Assembly (NCBI GenBank): GCA_964019135.1
Contig: OZ025249.1
Location: 37,647,759-37,711,758 of the forward strand
Direction: 5' to 3'
Length of the DNA: 64,000 bases
Source of the DNA: Arenicola marina
Lineage: Eukaryota; Annelida; Polychaeta; Arenicolidae
Position 1 is the stretch's first letter. Each line of letters begins with the position of its first letter. Under the pieces are notes generated by a model. That model worked only from the letters and a program-made list of their open reading frames with translations, was not told the origin of the DNA and made no database searches. Shown one piece after another: positions 32,181 through 46,272 of the stretch. Both the position numbers and the translations under genes were made by a program.

Positions 32181-32579
32181 TATTCCTTCCCAGATTCACC
32201 CTCCAATGCCCCCCCCCTACCCCCCACCCCGTCCCCCTTCCTGCACCCGTCCTTAAAATGATTCTAGGTGTATATAAACTTCTTTTTCCTTCTGTTTTTT
32301 TTGGTTTTTTTTGTTTAGTTTTTTCTATTTTCTTGATTTTTGTTCTTCTGTTTGTGTTTTTATTATTTGTTGTATTTGCTACTATTGTCTATATAAATTC
32401 ACTTCAGAAGTCCGCCCATCGTCAATGTACCTATTCTAACTGAGGTGGCCCTCATGAAAGCGACCGCACAGGTCTTAATGGGGGTCTCCTGATCAAGCTG
32501 AACTGAACTGTTGTAAATGTACTTTGTGTTATTAATGTACTTGATCGAATAAATGATTCTGATTCTGATTCAGATTCTG
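32181..32579 (+). other. LINE 3' region and GATTCT tail, copy A
   Basis: A C-rich stretch (32205-32245), a T-rich stretch (32280-32370), then GGTCTTAATGGGGGTCTCCT and a terminal run of GATTCT units (about 32555-32579) directly abutting the S flank. The tail length and one unit differ from B (49215-49238). Confidence 0.8.
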
Positions 32580-32584
32580 AATAT

Positions 32585-33331
32585 ATTTGGCGCGCTAAAT
32601 ATCTCAGTAGCCATAGTTTTGTTTAGGTTTGGTTGGTGATATGGAAGGCGTTAATCTTTTGGCTGATGTCTGGGGAGGCGGGGTAAAGGCAGAGGAAGAT
32701 TAAGATCATGACGGGTGTGGGTGACTCACATCTACTGCTGCAGACAGTATGTTAACTTGTATCAACTTATGACGAAATACTTGATCACCTGCGAGGAGAT
32801 TAAGGGAGACAATTTAAATTTAAACTGGTTTATAAAGGGACAAGGAATATCAATTGCGTTTGTATATATGTTTTCTACCATGGGCCTGAGGCCTTTTAGT
32901 GCATAAACTTATATTATTATTATTATTATTATCATAGCTGATGGTTCGCTTCTATCGACCTTCTAGTTTCCGTCACTAGAATTTATTGACTGGAGCCTGC
33001 TTTTTATAATTAAGACCCTGCCGTAAATCCAGCGGCAAAGCACAAAATATTAATCGGGATATATTTTATAACTGCCATAAATTCTTTGCAAAGTGCATCA
33101 CAACTTTCCGCTGATTGCGCCATGATGTGTTCTGAATGAAATGAAAACCATTTGTGTTTTAGATCGTTTCTGTGCTCGCAAGGGCAAAACTAGGCCAAGG
33201 CACCCCCCGATACCATGGCGGATGAGGGGATTAATTCGTTCTAGGACGCCGGGGCCTGTCTCTTATAACGTCAAAACTATTTAGCGAAGCAATCTCGCAA
33301 TCTGCCCAAACTGGACCAAAGTGGTGTTCTC
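32585..33331. repeat. S block, copy A right part, reaching the B junction
   Basis: It resumes S1 homology from ATTTGGCGCG. This stretch is nearly identical to 49244-50010 but clearly diverged from 12142-12896. Immediately to the right, B follows the A version (12897 on) instead. The switch lies at about 33331-33409. It includes an ATT microsatellite at 32907-32932. Confidence 0.85.
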
Positions 33332-36300
33332 TACATCCAAAGCACGCGCTGACCTTTCTGCCTGGGAATAAGCTACATCTTAACTTACGTCCTACGTCAT
33401 TATATAAGCCTTATACCACATATATGTCACTCCTATATAGCCCCCATGACCTTGTCCCTAATTCATAGCAATCAGATTTCTTACCATGCTTCGTTTGCCG
33501 GACATTAAATCTGCAAAGGGGTCCTTTATGAGAGAGTTGTTTGGCGGGTTTCGCTGGTGCGATGGCCGCCGTCCCGCTTAGGTCGGAGTTATTGTAGGTA
33601 AGCCAGCTTCAGCAGACACCGTCCCTCACAATGAGCCTCTTATCGGCTGGGGCGAGACTTTCGCGCGACCAGCAGCTGATATCACACATGACACACAAGT
33701 TAGCCTTGACTCCGGTTGGCTTTGTCCAACAGCTGAGCCATTCCGCGACAAAACGCGTCAAATAGCTGCTAGTCTGCTAAATGGAAATGTTGCACAATGG
33801 GTGTTAGTAATCCGCCATCTACACTGATACACACGTGCTGCCAAGTCAAACAGCCCTTCTAGCGTAATGCCGAAATGAATAATGCAGGTTGGTTAGTCCA
33901 CACCCGCAAGCGACTTCGCCAGATAAAAAAGAGAAATATGAGCTACTCACCCACACACGCAAATTTTTTTTTTTTTTTTCCGGAGTCAATAGCAGTGAAG
34001 TGTTTTAACATCCAAACGAGTTATATTTGGCCAATGTTCTTATGATAATATCCTTAATCATTACTTATAAGACGTCATACATAAATATAGATGTATACTT
34101 CATTTAATGTTTCATTGGCTTGTAACTAATGCGCCATACACTTGTAACGTGAATGCTCAACGTGTAACAATTGTTGAACGTGTAGCCATTGTTAAACGTG
34201 CAACGTAATCGTTAAACGTGTAACACAAGTGTTAAACGTGTAACTTCAATAAAAAGATCCAACTAGAATGTGCTGCCACTTGCGGCTAGACGTGGAACCC
34301 GTTGCAGTGCACCTCGGGTAACCAGTGGATACAATGATTTAGAAAGAGGAGAGGGAGTCCAATGTTTTGGAGGGGGCTCTCTAACGATTTCTCTCCTAAA
34401 CCGAGGGACCCCACTGAAAACAGGGTGATCTACACCAAAATAGAAAGGTTAAAGAGCACCCAACGATATAACGTTCCGTGCCGTTGACAAGAAAAGAGGG
34501 TACCCACGCGCAGAGCAGACCAGGGGCTGTGTTGTATGCGCCGTCGCCGTGTGGGTAAACGAAACGGGATGCCGGCATCCTAAGCGTCCTGATCGTCTTG
34601 CAATCAATCTCAATTGCAAGTATGCTTGCCTTTAATACCGGTATTTGCAATAGATGTGATGACAGTCCCACAATAGAGGACGATGTGCCATCCGCACTTA
34701 AAAGAATCGCCGCTAGGTTCCTTTTGTGCACGCTGTGCACATGGCTATAGATTGGACCAAGTAACCTCCAGGGACAATGAAATGGGGTTAGAAGAACTTG
34801 TCCCAGATACAGGTGCCAGGGTTCGTACCCAGGACTTATTAATCTGTATGTTCACCAGCCTACTACAAATATGGATTATCAAACGGAATAAACGAGCATT
34901 CTGAGACGATAACAATTAAATATCAGTAATATCTGACATCTCCTCAGTTCACCGTTAGCTCACCGTTATGTCAGGTGGAACCACAATCCGTCGGTACTAA
35001 CGCCAGCGCCATCACAAAATCAGCGCCATGCCATGCCATGCCACTCTCCCAGCAGAGGGCGTTCGTTCTTCACGCGACGGCCACTCTGGCTGTACAATCA
35101 ATTAAATAAAAATGGCAAAGTAGTTACCGGAAAGGGAATTTTCTCTTCCTGTCCGACCGTGATCATTACACCGGTAATGCTGAAGCTATGCGGCGTACAC
35201 AGGTGGCAGCCGAGGCTCGATCCATGGGGGCCTTTATCTTAAAGTCAGCCAGCCCGGGGCAGCCATTCCGTCACAAGGGAGAGTTACTTGCTTGCCCACC
35301 ACGGGGATATTGTGTATTTAATTCAGCAAAAAACATGTTGTAGCCGTTCGAAAAAGTTATAATTGTGACTGACTTCCTTTCCATCACCTGACTGTAGATA
35401 GCGCGAAAACCTTTATGGCAGTAGTAACTGGAGGCACGCCTGGTGAGAGAGCTGTCGGAAGTTTTGCCCTGCTTGCCGCGTACATAGAGTATAGTGGGAT
35501 GATAACTTCTTCCTCACGCCGCTTGGGGCGTGCCATGCTACTTCCAGCAGCGGTTCCGGGAAAAGGAGTAAAGGCCGTAGGTGTGTGAACACACGGGACC
35601 TAGTGGTGTCCCTGGAGGGGCTAGAGGGGGTGGAGGGTGGAGGGACTGCACACTGAAACCCGGCGCCCCTGGACGAGCTGAAGGGGATGGGAGGGCACAC
35701 TAGATCCCGGCGTCCCTTTAGGGGGTAGATGGCAGGGCGGAGGCTTGAGTGGAGGGGGGCACTGTCAGAAGTGCGGAAGGGGTAGATGTGACAGCGCCTC
35801 CAACGGAGGCTTCCAAAGGACGGCACGGCGACACAGGACACAGCGAGGCTGGACGTGGCTTCACGATTCGCCGCGGCAATACATCATGGTATAACAGCAG
35901 CAGACGTGGCGTCCACAGGGGTGGCGTACACAAACTTAGCGTCAGCAGGCGTGGCGTCAGCAGGCGTGGTGTCAGTAGCCGTGGCATCAATAGCCGTGGC
36001 GTCAATAGCCGTGACGTAAGCAGGCGTAGCCTCGGCAAGCATGGCACCCACAGACGTGGCGTCATCAGACATGACGTCACCAGCCGCGGCGTCTTCAGGT
36101 GTGGCGTCATCAGGCGTGGCGTCATCAAGCGTGACGTCATCAGCCGTGGCGTCAAATATTTCCCTGGGGGCTGGGTTGTTTCATGTCCTCTTATCACATA
36201 AGCAGACAGACAACAAGGCCAGAATTCCCTTTCAGACCTGCTTCACCTTCTCGTTATGCCAGATATAAGTCCTTCGAAAAAAATTGCAACAAATTATTAA

Positions 36301-38511
36301 TCGCGCCTCGATCTGCCCACCATCATCTCGTCTGGAACTTGAGGCAAGGTATGGCGATGTGGAGTGGTCTAAGAGGGTGGAGTGGTCTCCCCCTCACCCC
36401 CTCCCCCTCTTCCACCCCGGCCCTCTACCACACCCACTCTGTCAACCAGTGATATCGCTCATGACGGTGAAATATTTCCAGACCCATACGTTGTCAGCCT
36501 TGACTGGCCGGCCGTGACAGGACTATACATCGCAGCTTTGTGACCTTCAGCTTAATTCCTACATTTCATATGTGGGCCGGGAGGGACCAGCGATACTCTA
36601 AGAGAGAATAAACCCTCGCGGTGAAAGTTGCATTCAGCCCTGTCAAATGTTGTCACTTTTTTATACGATTATAGACAACACACAACAAAACTTGAATTGG
36701 TAGGCCAGGGCAACAATTCGGCATTCCGAAGAAAGTTCTTGATATCAAAGATTTAATTGCAAAATGTTGCATAAGGTGTCATCGTGCAAATATGGCAAAA
36801 TGGCGAAGTTTTACCTTCAATTTTGGGTGTTCATATATTTGCTGCTGTTTACTGCCCTACATTACCACTCATTTTGAAGGGCGTCCCGGGGTGGCGCGGG
36901 TGGTGGGGCGTCAGGTGTTTACTACTCATTTTGAAGGGCGTCCCCGGGTGGGGGGGGGGGTGGGGGGTGGCGTCGGGTGTTTGCACAAACGTCTCTTTTC
37001 AAAGTTAATATGCACTGCTAAAGTCTAGATTGTTTTGGAGGATGCACTGTTCAAGGAAAAATTGTTTGGGCAAATGAACGGTTAAAGCCAATTGTTTGGG
37101 AAGATGTACGATTAAAGAAAAGATTGATTTTGAAGGTGCACTGTTAAAGTCAATAATTTTTGTGATGATGCACTGCTAATGTAAAAGTCGAGACTCGTTT
37201 GAATGATGTACATATACCCCCCCCCCCCCCCCAACCCCCCAACCCCGTCATTTTCTGGAAACGCCCATAGAAGTAAACCAATATTGGACCCATAGGCTTT
37301 ATCTTTATATGGAACCCATAACCAATATCTTTATATAGGACCCATAGGCTATATCTTTAGCTGTCGACTATGGAGGGCCGTCGCTGTTGCAGTAATAAGA
37401 GGTATCGCTGCGGTAATGGGCGTGCAGGGTGAACAAGAAGACGGAAAGGACGCACGGGGACAGGGCCACAAAGCCGAAGGCTGTGGGCACGGCCCTATCA
37501 GAGTATGGCCTCAGATGGCGGTGTCCCCCTCCCTCACACTGGATGCAAGATGACATCAACAACAGATCCCCTCCATTAGTCGGGGGGGGGGGAGCTGGGA
37601 AGGGGGTGGCGGGTGGAGGTCATGCGGGACATGGTCAGTCGAAGGGCGACGCAGGGCAGCCAGCCTACATGCGATTACTGATTCGCCGAACACCGTCTGA
37701 GTCGTGAGAGGTGTTGACTATGAAGGCGCTGTACCCCTTATACCAGCTTCGGTGTTTCTCCGATTTGGAATTGCTGAGTAATCAAATTAACCGGAAGGGG
37801 GTGGGGAAGGCTGTTTATCCTGCCGCCAGGTGTCACGCCGGTAGCGGCAGAAGCAAAGAATGATTTGGACTGAGGGCTGAATCGAAAGGTCTCGGGACTA
37901 AACGTTGTTCACGAAAGCCGAGATGAAGAGAGAGGTCATGAAGCTACCAGGCTTGACTCCCACAACATGGGGCAGAAGAGGGGCGGGGATTAAAGTGTAG
38001 CACTGGAGCCCCATTTCGCAGATCTCCCTGGATAAAAGCGTTAGGACAAAGCAATCATGGCTGGATTAAATATAATATTATTAATACAATTTGTGTCCAC
38101 GTCCTTTTGCAATATCGGTAGCGAGGTAATTACTTTTCCTTGGGCATGTCACATATGCTGTTATGTGTCAACCATTCGACGTCGAGTTATCAACTTTCCC
38201 AAGGTGAAGCTCTTTTGATTATCTCTTGCAATTATATCCGTAATTAATTTTTTTCCACACCGTTTCAATATTTAATAATCTGCCGAGACGTGAACAACCC
38301 TCACATGTGCAGTCCATATTATATTTCCAAACCGTCATATTACAAGCACTTGTGACGTAGCCCTTATATGCGAACGCAAACAACACTATCAAAAGGAAAA
38401 CTCCCACGATTTACATCATATTTATCTATGAATAAGATTAATATGGCAGCCTGTGAAGGCCGAATGAATTATTTTTTCCCATGAGAAATATTCGTTTTAA
38501 ATGAAAATCAT
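33332..38511. repeat. T block, copy B, lacking the L1
   Basis: Near-identical to 12897-16040 plus 19625-21850. The L1 target appears once at about 36270 with no insertion. B keeps about 150 bp at 33925-34073 that A lacks; the A breakpoint has 3-bp AGA microhomology (CCAGA in B at the left edge, TAAGACGTC at the right). B lacks about 285 bp present at 14783-15075 of A and about 70 bp near 34980-35040. It contains the 15-bp minisatellite at 35895-36161 and C/G homopolymers at 36950 and 37217. No gene was seen. Confidence 0.88.
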
Positions 38512-41291
38512 ATAGTGACGTTAAATGTCAGACCGGCGTTCAATGCTTCGGATAGCCGCGTTCAGGCGTTTAATTATCTCATCCATTCCTTGTACCAACC
38601 CTTTTTTACTAAAACGAGACGCCGCATGTACCAGTTCATCGGCTTGGGTCATATGTTGTCATGGCAGGTTTGTATGCAAGCAATTATTTACCAATGATTG
38701 TTTGTTCTTTGAAAATTACTCAATATGACATTCGTAACAATTGCCATCCCGAAAATAGCCACCGTGGTGGTCTCGCTCTGACTATAATGGCCATAGCTTG
38801 ATCGGGTATTGTTTCTTTGTGTGAGGCTTTATGCCTACGTCTGATGTGCCCTTTGACCTCGACGACTGTAGCGAGACGGTGGCTAATTTTTTATCTATTG
38901 TCAGAATGATGAATTGCAGGCTACCGATCCACGTGACCACGCAGACGCGATAACGACACCCATCGGCATCGTTTCCCGCCAAAACCGCTGGCCAGTCGTC
39001 TGCTCCGCAGGCTGGCGTGGCGTGCCTTACGGGCAGGATTGCGTTTTACAGCGCACGGGCAGACAGACGCCTCCTGTGGGACCATATCTTATCCCTATGT
39101 TGTTACGGAGGCCGTCTGGTCCTCTGTGTGAAATCTCGTTTATCTTCGTTTGTCAGTGGTGTCCGACGTCTACCCTCCAGTCCACACAGTGGCGGCCTTT
39201 TTGACAGCAGAGGGGAAGCCGTAATCAACCCTATTGCAGACCACACGTACGCGTAAAACTATCTATACTTTAACTCAGTTCCTGCCCGATTGCTTACTTT
39301 TACGTGTTGGCTCTTACAACAAGGAGATATTGCACATGGCTTTTTAGCGAGCTGCACTAACGTTGGTACAGCTAACCAAAAGGCCGTATTTTACCAATGT
39401 TCTTTTCTTTGTTTCCTCCTGTCGGCAACATCCTCACATTTGTTTTGCGTTCGTGGCTAGACCTGTTGATATGTTACACCTTATTGCATATGTTAGTCAG
39501 CTATAACAATAAAACATCTCTGGTGTTCTGACAAGTTCTACGAAGTTTAGTATATGGGATGCACATTAGGCTCAGCCTGCTACTTAGGGGGGGGGGGCGG
39601 GGAGGGGGAATACCAACTCTGAATTGCGAATCCCCAAGAATTAGGGAGAGCAATACTAAATCTCCAAGATTAGGACATTTTAAAGCTGGGCGCGAAAGAA
39701 AAATCCTTGATGGTGATACCGTGAATATCAAGAAATTGGCGAACTGCTATAACAGACTGCGGTAAATAGACAAAGGGTCTTCGCGTTAAACCAGGAATTA
39801 TAGGATAACGATCCGCAAAAATAGCCAACAAGCGATCACGAATTTCCACGAATTCCGGGATGCCAATTTCGGAGATCGGAAAAAATACGCCCCGCCCCCC
39901 TTACTTAGTCAATGATTGTTAAAGCTGGAAGTCTCGTGATTAATTATTAACGGCGGTAGACCCTCAGCTGATCAGTATTTGAGGCTGAACGCCCCATGAC
40001 CCGGCCCAATCCATAAGACCTACTCAATACGTCAGATTACGTGTTGATTTCTATTCAGACACGCGAAAGGCATTTCGTGTAGCGAAACAAAAACACAACA
40101 GTACTGGCGTCAATAAAATAATACCTGGAGAAGATGGATACTTCACAAGTAGGGATTCCGGCGATGATACCAAGACAGGAGTAAAAAAACAAATATCGCA
40201 GTGTTAAACCGTTCTAGAATTGAATAATGAGTCAAAAACAATTAAGTCCATGAATTGTAACACACAATTGCAACAATGGCATGAAAACTTACAATTCGTT
40301 TTCTTTATTATTATTTATGAGGTGGCAATAAAAGAACGTGATGGCCATTGACAAGCGCATAGTAAAAGAGTTCAGCCTTCTACTGCAAGCGATAACGTAA
40401 ATAATGACTCCCTGTTGACCAATTTGCTTACTTTCTTGAAGACAGTAGAACAAGATTCAAGACTCCACAGAGTCTAGGCCAGACCACCCAGCGAATGGAC
40501 GTAGCTGTCCCCCCGCAAACTCTTCATCCGGGCATTGATGACAGACGCCGCATGAGAATCATAAATTACTAATGACGAGAAAGATCGATGGAGGGCGCCA
40601 GTGGAGGCGGATGAGAGGCCAAGCCACCCGGATGCGATGGTTTGACATAGGTCCTGTTAGCCCAAACGGCAAGGTGGGCGTCCATCTTACGAGAGTGGGT
40701 GTAATGGATATTAGTGCTTCACTATTAAATGATGCACGCTCACTCCTCTTTATCACTATATTGTCAGCCATTGGACATGCACACATGGTATGGTGTGCGC
40801 TTGGTCCAACAGACATGGGATAACGTTGCCCACGTGGTCTTCAAGTGGGCCGCAGTGTCAAGACATATACAGCTGGTAACATGGTAACGACACCCCGAGA
40901 AAAAACAGAATAATGTATTAGATACGAAGTCTGTTCCCTTCATCTCCGAGTCAATAGTCATTTTCACTAAATGCATAATTGCTTAGGTAAAAAATGTCGG
41001 CTTCACGCTTCTGTCAAAAGCATCCTTGTAATAAGCTTAACCGACAGAGGATCCATCACACATCGACTGACATATTAAACATTGCAATCCTTCATTCTGT
41101 CAAGCAGCTCATCAGTCGGCAAATAATTCACTTCATATAAGAGCATTTTTTTTTTTTATCCTTGAAGGTTTTGATGAAGACTTTCTCATGACAACTCAGG
41201 GATTTACTCGACACCATAGCAATCGCGACCTTTTCTGCACTCAGCCAATTGATGATCCATTGGGTTCACTGGCTACACAGTTAAAGCCATA
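38512..41291. repeat. Q block, copy B, with Q-R linker
   Basis: Matches 21851-24628 at an offset of about 16660 with scattered substitutions and length changes in homopolymers (G-run near 39589, T-run near 41146). No supported gene. Confidence 0.85.
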
Positions 41292-42648
41292 TTACGTTTA
41301 TTAGACACACCTTTAGAAAATTTGCACACTGTAGATACACTATCGTCATCTCAGAGCGTTCTACGCACACAACATCGACATCGCAGAGCGTTCTACGCAC
41401 ACAACATCGACATTTCAGAGTATTCTACAGATATAACATCTTCTCGCACTTCTCGCACCATTTTAATTGAAATTTCACACTATTCTACAGACGTCCCTTT
41501 AAAATTTCACACCGTTCTACAAACATCCGGTCGATAGTCAACACTGTTCCGCCGACATTTCTTAGATATTTCCTACCATTCTACAAACATCCCAGTGCAA
41601 ATTAACCCCTTCTTACAGACATCACATTGAAAATTCTCACCTTTCTACAGACATCACATCGAAAATTCACACCATTCTACAGACATCCCCTATCGATATT
41701 TCACACCTTTATACAGACATCCCATTGAAAATTCACACCATTCTCATATCACCGTGGAGACTCAACCTATGCTGGACCGATCCATCAGGTTCGTAGAACA
41801 TTGCCACCCTCTTCACCATCTCACCGAGGTCAATGGGCCGCCCTGCTGTGACGTCATCGTCCATCGGTATAGCGGCCAGGGATACCTTGACCCAGGATTA
41901 TTCCAAGGCGGCTCATCACAGGCCAGTAGTCCAATGTTAGAGAGGATGTCTCGCCAACTGAACTGCTTGTCTTTACTTCGTGGTCGCCGTTTGAAAGGCG
42001 TAGGATTGTAGCGGAAATTGAATCAGTTGAATGTACTTTGCAGGACTCAAGGTCGTCGAGCCATCGATCTTAGTCCGCGGCGCCACCTAGTGAGAGAATT
42101 CGTTTGGTCAATGAGGTGGGAGGGACGGAGGGAGGGTGAGAGCTGGGGGTGGGGGTAAGGGTGGTAAGGGTGGTATTAAACGATAGTAGAGCCTGACGCG
42201 TTGCTGGGTCATGGTGTGGCGGGGTGTGAAGTGACGTGTGCTAGCAGCTCCCCATGTGTTGCTTCTTTCTCACCGGTAAAGTGCTTCGCGTGACGTGACG
42301 TTATCAATCACGTGCTCACTCGGCGTCTGATGTCAACGGTGGAGACATGCGGTCAACATCGGCGTGAATGGAGGTCACAGCGTGAAGGCCGCGGCCCCCG
42401 GCGCGACAACACTAGAAGTGGGGGGTGGGGGTGGGGGGCGCCTGGGGGTACGGGGTAGGGGGTCGAGCCCGTGCCTTCAGGAACGTCAGGAATGATTTAC
42501 CTCGGGGAAGAAATATCCTCTGTAAATCAGCATCAAACGGGGTCAGTAGTGGAATACAAACACACACGTCTGACGTCAGCAAACCTCCGTAAACCAGCAT
42601 GACACATGGTCATTAGGGGATTCCAGACACACACGTCTGACGTCATGA
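41292..42648. repeat. R block, copy B
   Basis: Near-identical to R-A. It includes the ~32-bp minisatellite (41320-41750), the G-rich runs and two CRE-bearing 70-bp units near 42580 and 42640. Confidence 0.85.
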
Positions 42649-43992
42649 ATTCTGCAATGACAAGGCAGGGCGACAAAGGGAGCGGTAGTCAAGGAGACGC
42701 CGAACAGTTTGAATCCATAAACGCTTGCGCTGACGTTTTCATTGGATACCTGAGAGACTAATTAATTACTCCTGCGAGACGAGCAAGTTAATCTATTGGG
42801 AGTAAAAACGTTATCTATGTCAATGTGTACATCATCAACATGATGCACTCTTTTGTTGGTCATTATTAAAATATCGCACATTGACGTAAACAATGCACGG
42901 CTAGGTCAGAAAAAGAACTGGTTCCGTTTCCCGATACATTTAAAATATATATAATGAATAATTAGAATAAAAGCGTGACGTCACACGTTTTCCTTAACAA
43001 TTTTTCCGAGCATCGATGTTGGTCTATACCCAGAGATCATCAGCCCATAACACGTATACCTTCGAAGTTTTAGGCCAATTATATTGTTGTTACTCACTTA
43101 CTAATAGACTAACAAATGCACTTTGACAACCGGGATTATGAGGCAACGCGTGAGCGATTATTAATTACCGCCATTACGATTATTACTTTCCATTGATTAA
43201 TTACATCCATTACATGTGTTATTCTTGAGTGAATTCCTATTCATGTTGTTTCCCTGCCAAAGGCATCATATCCGCCAACCCATGTAACTGCATGATAGCA
43301 ATAATGTTGTACTCATATCAAGGTTTTCCGGTCCAAAAAAGCGTGGACAGGGAGATAAAACGACTTTATTGCGTCAATAAATCATCACACGTACATGAAA
43401 CGTACCATTACCTAGCGTAATGCGGAAGCCGAAGCTGCGTCAGGATATTCACATATCTACACTTCGTCATCATCAGGAGAAAGAACAATCAGAAACACAA
43501 GGTACAATAATAAAATACTGATAAAGAATTATATCTTTCGGCGTACAGTCCCGTGGAGTTCTTCTTTTCGTCACCCATTTGGTTAAAACACACTGGAGCG
43601 CACCAAGACAATTACGACCCTCTTCCCGAATAAATCTCCCACCTCGACGAGTAAATATTCTTTCTTTCGGTCGCCGATCTATCTTAACAAATTGTATTTA
43701 TGTATACCAAGAGCACTGTTCATGTCCTTTATAAGGTGAACGCGGAGATGACTGATGAGCTTTGCACTGATAGATGACAACTGCTGGGCAGCCCGCTCCA
43801 GGGTTTGGTCAGCCAACCCGCCAGCCCAGGCCCCGAGCCATAGCTCATGGACTATTGGATTGTGGCCCACCAGAGGCTGGGAACAAAGCGACGGCACACC
43901 GCACCCATAACGAGGCCATACATCAGAGTAATGCCGACTTCGCATATTTGATAGGGCGTCTTTTCTCGCCGGCTTTATCAAAAGGCCAATAT
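42649..43992. repeat. S block, copy B, left part
   Basis: Matches 25986-27329 and ends at AATAT (43988-43992). It carries the B version of the unrecognised minus-strand frame (43679-44080). Confidence 0.82.
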
Positions 43993-44642
43993 CGTGGCCT
44001 TCATGACGACCAGCTCCAATAACACACGACCAGGCTTCCAACGATTTCAACTGATGGAAACAGCACTGAATACTACACATTATTATTGAAATGTATAAAC
44101 GGTCAATGATTTGGCCTAATAGTGTTGAACTATGTCCCAGTCATCTTACGTTCCAATATGATTGTGTGATTCCAATGTTGTATCTCACATGTCAGTCTCT
44201 CACTCTCCTTCGCTTCACCAACCTTTAATAACATTCAAATATCTATTACTATAGCGGAATGGCCTAACACAACTATCTGTTTACTAGCGCTCTCTCTCTC
44301 ATTCTTTTATCTATCTTTCTTTCCTTCTCTCAATCGGTTGAGGCTGCTTCTCGTTTCCCCAGACGTGAAACACAAACAGGTAACTTGCCTGCCTCTCTTT
44401 CGGCAATGAGTCTCTATTGTATTCGCTCATGGCCCTTCAGCTATTTGTTCTGCTCAGAACTTCTCTATCTGGCTTCTTTCTTTCCTTCTTTTCTTCCCTC
44501 TATCGTGCGAATGTGTTTATCACTTAACAGATGTGAAATATATGAGTACAAATATGCCTACCACCGTAGCGTAGCGGTTCTTATTTTCATGTGCGAGCCT
44601 ATGAAATGGATTACTGAAGTATGTTATGGACACGAGTCTTGC

Positions 44643-44950
44643 TAGCTCTGACATCAAAACCGCCACCCAGGTGAAGGTTTTGAATAGCACAACACTTTTT
44701 GATGTAGAAAACAAGCATGGCAGCGTGCGTAAACTGAACTCTTAAATGGCTAGTATTTCAGATATTTTGCGGGCTTTCGACTTCAGTAAAGGCGCCGGCA
44801 GTAAGAATACAGTTTGTAGATTGCCAAAATGGCAATGTTTTAAAAATTAGTTGACACATTTAGCGCCGAGAGCTTTCGAAAGAACTCTACACAGAGCAGT
44901 GTTGTGCTGTTCTAAACCTTCACCTTGGTGGTGGTTTTGATGTCAGAACT
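44643..44950. mobile_element. 308-bp Mutator-like MITE, copy B
   Basis: Same ends, length and 9-bp flanking repeat GAGTCTTGC (44634-44642 and 44951-44959) as the A copy, at the expected offset of 16661 bp. Confidence 0.85.
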
Positions 44951-46272
44951 GAGTCTTGCATGAGCTGTGTTGAAACGCTGGCTCCCTCAGGCGTGGAGGA
45001 ACGATCAGAAGAGGTATACTGATACAATTGCGCAAATAATTATTTCAGCATTAAAATAACGCTGCTGTACGATCAGTATCCTCTGCTTGGTCTACATACC
45101 CACAGCGTATAGAGCGATGATTAGGAGTGGAAAGCGCTAGATAATGCAGATGTTTAAGTATAACTAGACATACCAGATTGTTAGGATTGTGGATCGTTGA
45201 TAATGTATTTGTAATAACGCAAATTGTTAGAGATACTTGATGAGAGTATAGATTATTATATTATTAAGTACCTAAGGTATAGCACTAAATGTTACACATG
45301 GTTGTGTTATTTTGGCACATAACGTTATTAGTTACCAGTATGTGAAAGAAAGGATCAATATGAATATGTCATACAGAGCAGATCTGTTCCGTAACGTTAT
45401 GTATTTGTATATATGTATATGATGGTAATATTTGTTTGATATATATAGGTAGCATTTATCACGCATTTTGCACTCAGGATATAGCTCACATGCTACATGT
45501 TATGTTTGCTCACGATGTATGGATGTTAAAGCTGTACATGTTATTAGCGCTATCTAATAGTGATGCATAACAACAATCCTGAGTCCATAGATTTAGATTC
45601 CAATACGTCCCAGCTTTGTTAAATGAACTCATTCACCGGGCCCAGCTCGCCACCCCCTTTTCTGTTGTTCCATATCCCCAGCACCTATCCCCACACCCTT
45701 GATACAAACCGCCGGCACGCCGTCCCACCCCTGACTTACCTGTCTCCCACCCCACACCTTGACCATTATACTCCATTCATCCATCTTTCTCAATACCATT
45801 AACGTCCCTCTTTCCAACCACCCATCCACTACTCCCCATCCACCCTCCATCCACCTTCCATCCACCCCCATCCACTCCCCATCCACCCTCCATCCACCCC
45901 CCACCCACCGACGCCCTCCCATGATTTTCCTGCTACGCGTCCCCACTCCTCGGCAACCCATGTACTTATTCTTTCTGGCTTATGTCTGTGTTGTTGCAAC
46001 CTGCTAATATGATCTGCTCTCAAACGGCTCATTACAGTAACTGCGGGGTTCCCTTGGTTGACATATGCGGTGGGGTACTTCAGCTCACCATTGCGGACCT
46101 TTCCTGGATAACTATTTTTTTCTGTATCTGTAATTCATTTCACTTCACCTCATTGGCCGATATGGTTCATCGTATATTAGACGCAAATCACGCTCTAATT
46201 AACTTTATTGGTTCGGTCACTAATCCTTGTACGTTTACAGCTTTACTTAAGATATATATTAAACCATAAGTG

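Larger units (their letters stand above)
27330..32579 (+). mobile_element. CR1/Jockey-group LINE region, copy A
   Basis: About 5.25 kb separates two flanks that are adjacent in S1. AATAT occurs at both edges (27325-27329 and 32580-32584) and once in S1, so a single insertion with a 5-bp duplication is the simplest reading. The right part is a clear LINE: endonuclease ORF from 29611, damaged reverse transcriptase to 32180, a 3' region and a tail of GATTCT repeats (about 32555-32579), typical of CR1/L2-like and related LINEs that end in a short tandem repeat rather than poly(A). The left 2.3 kb contains a nested MITE and no clear ORF1, so where the LINE itself starts is uncertain. The same element, with the same major lesions, is in B. 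Confidence 0.85.
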
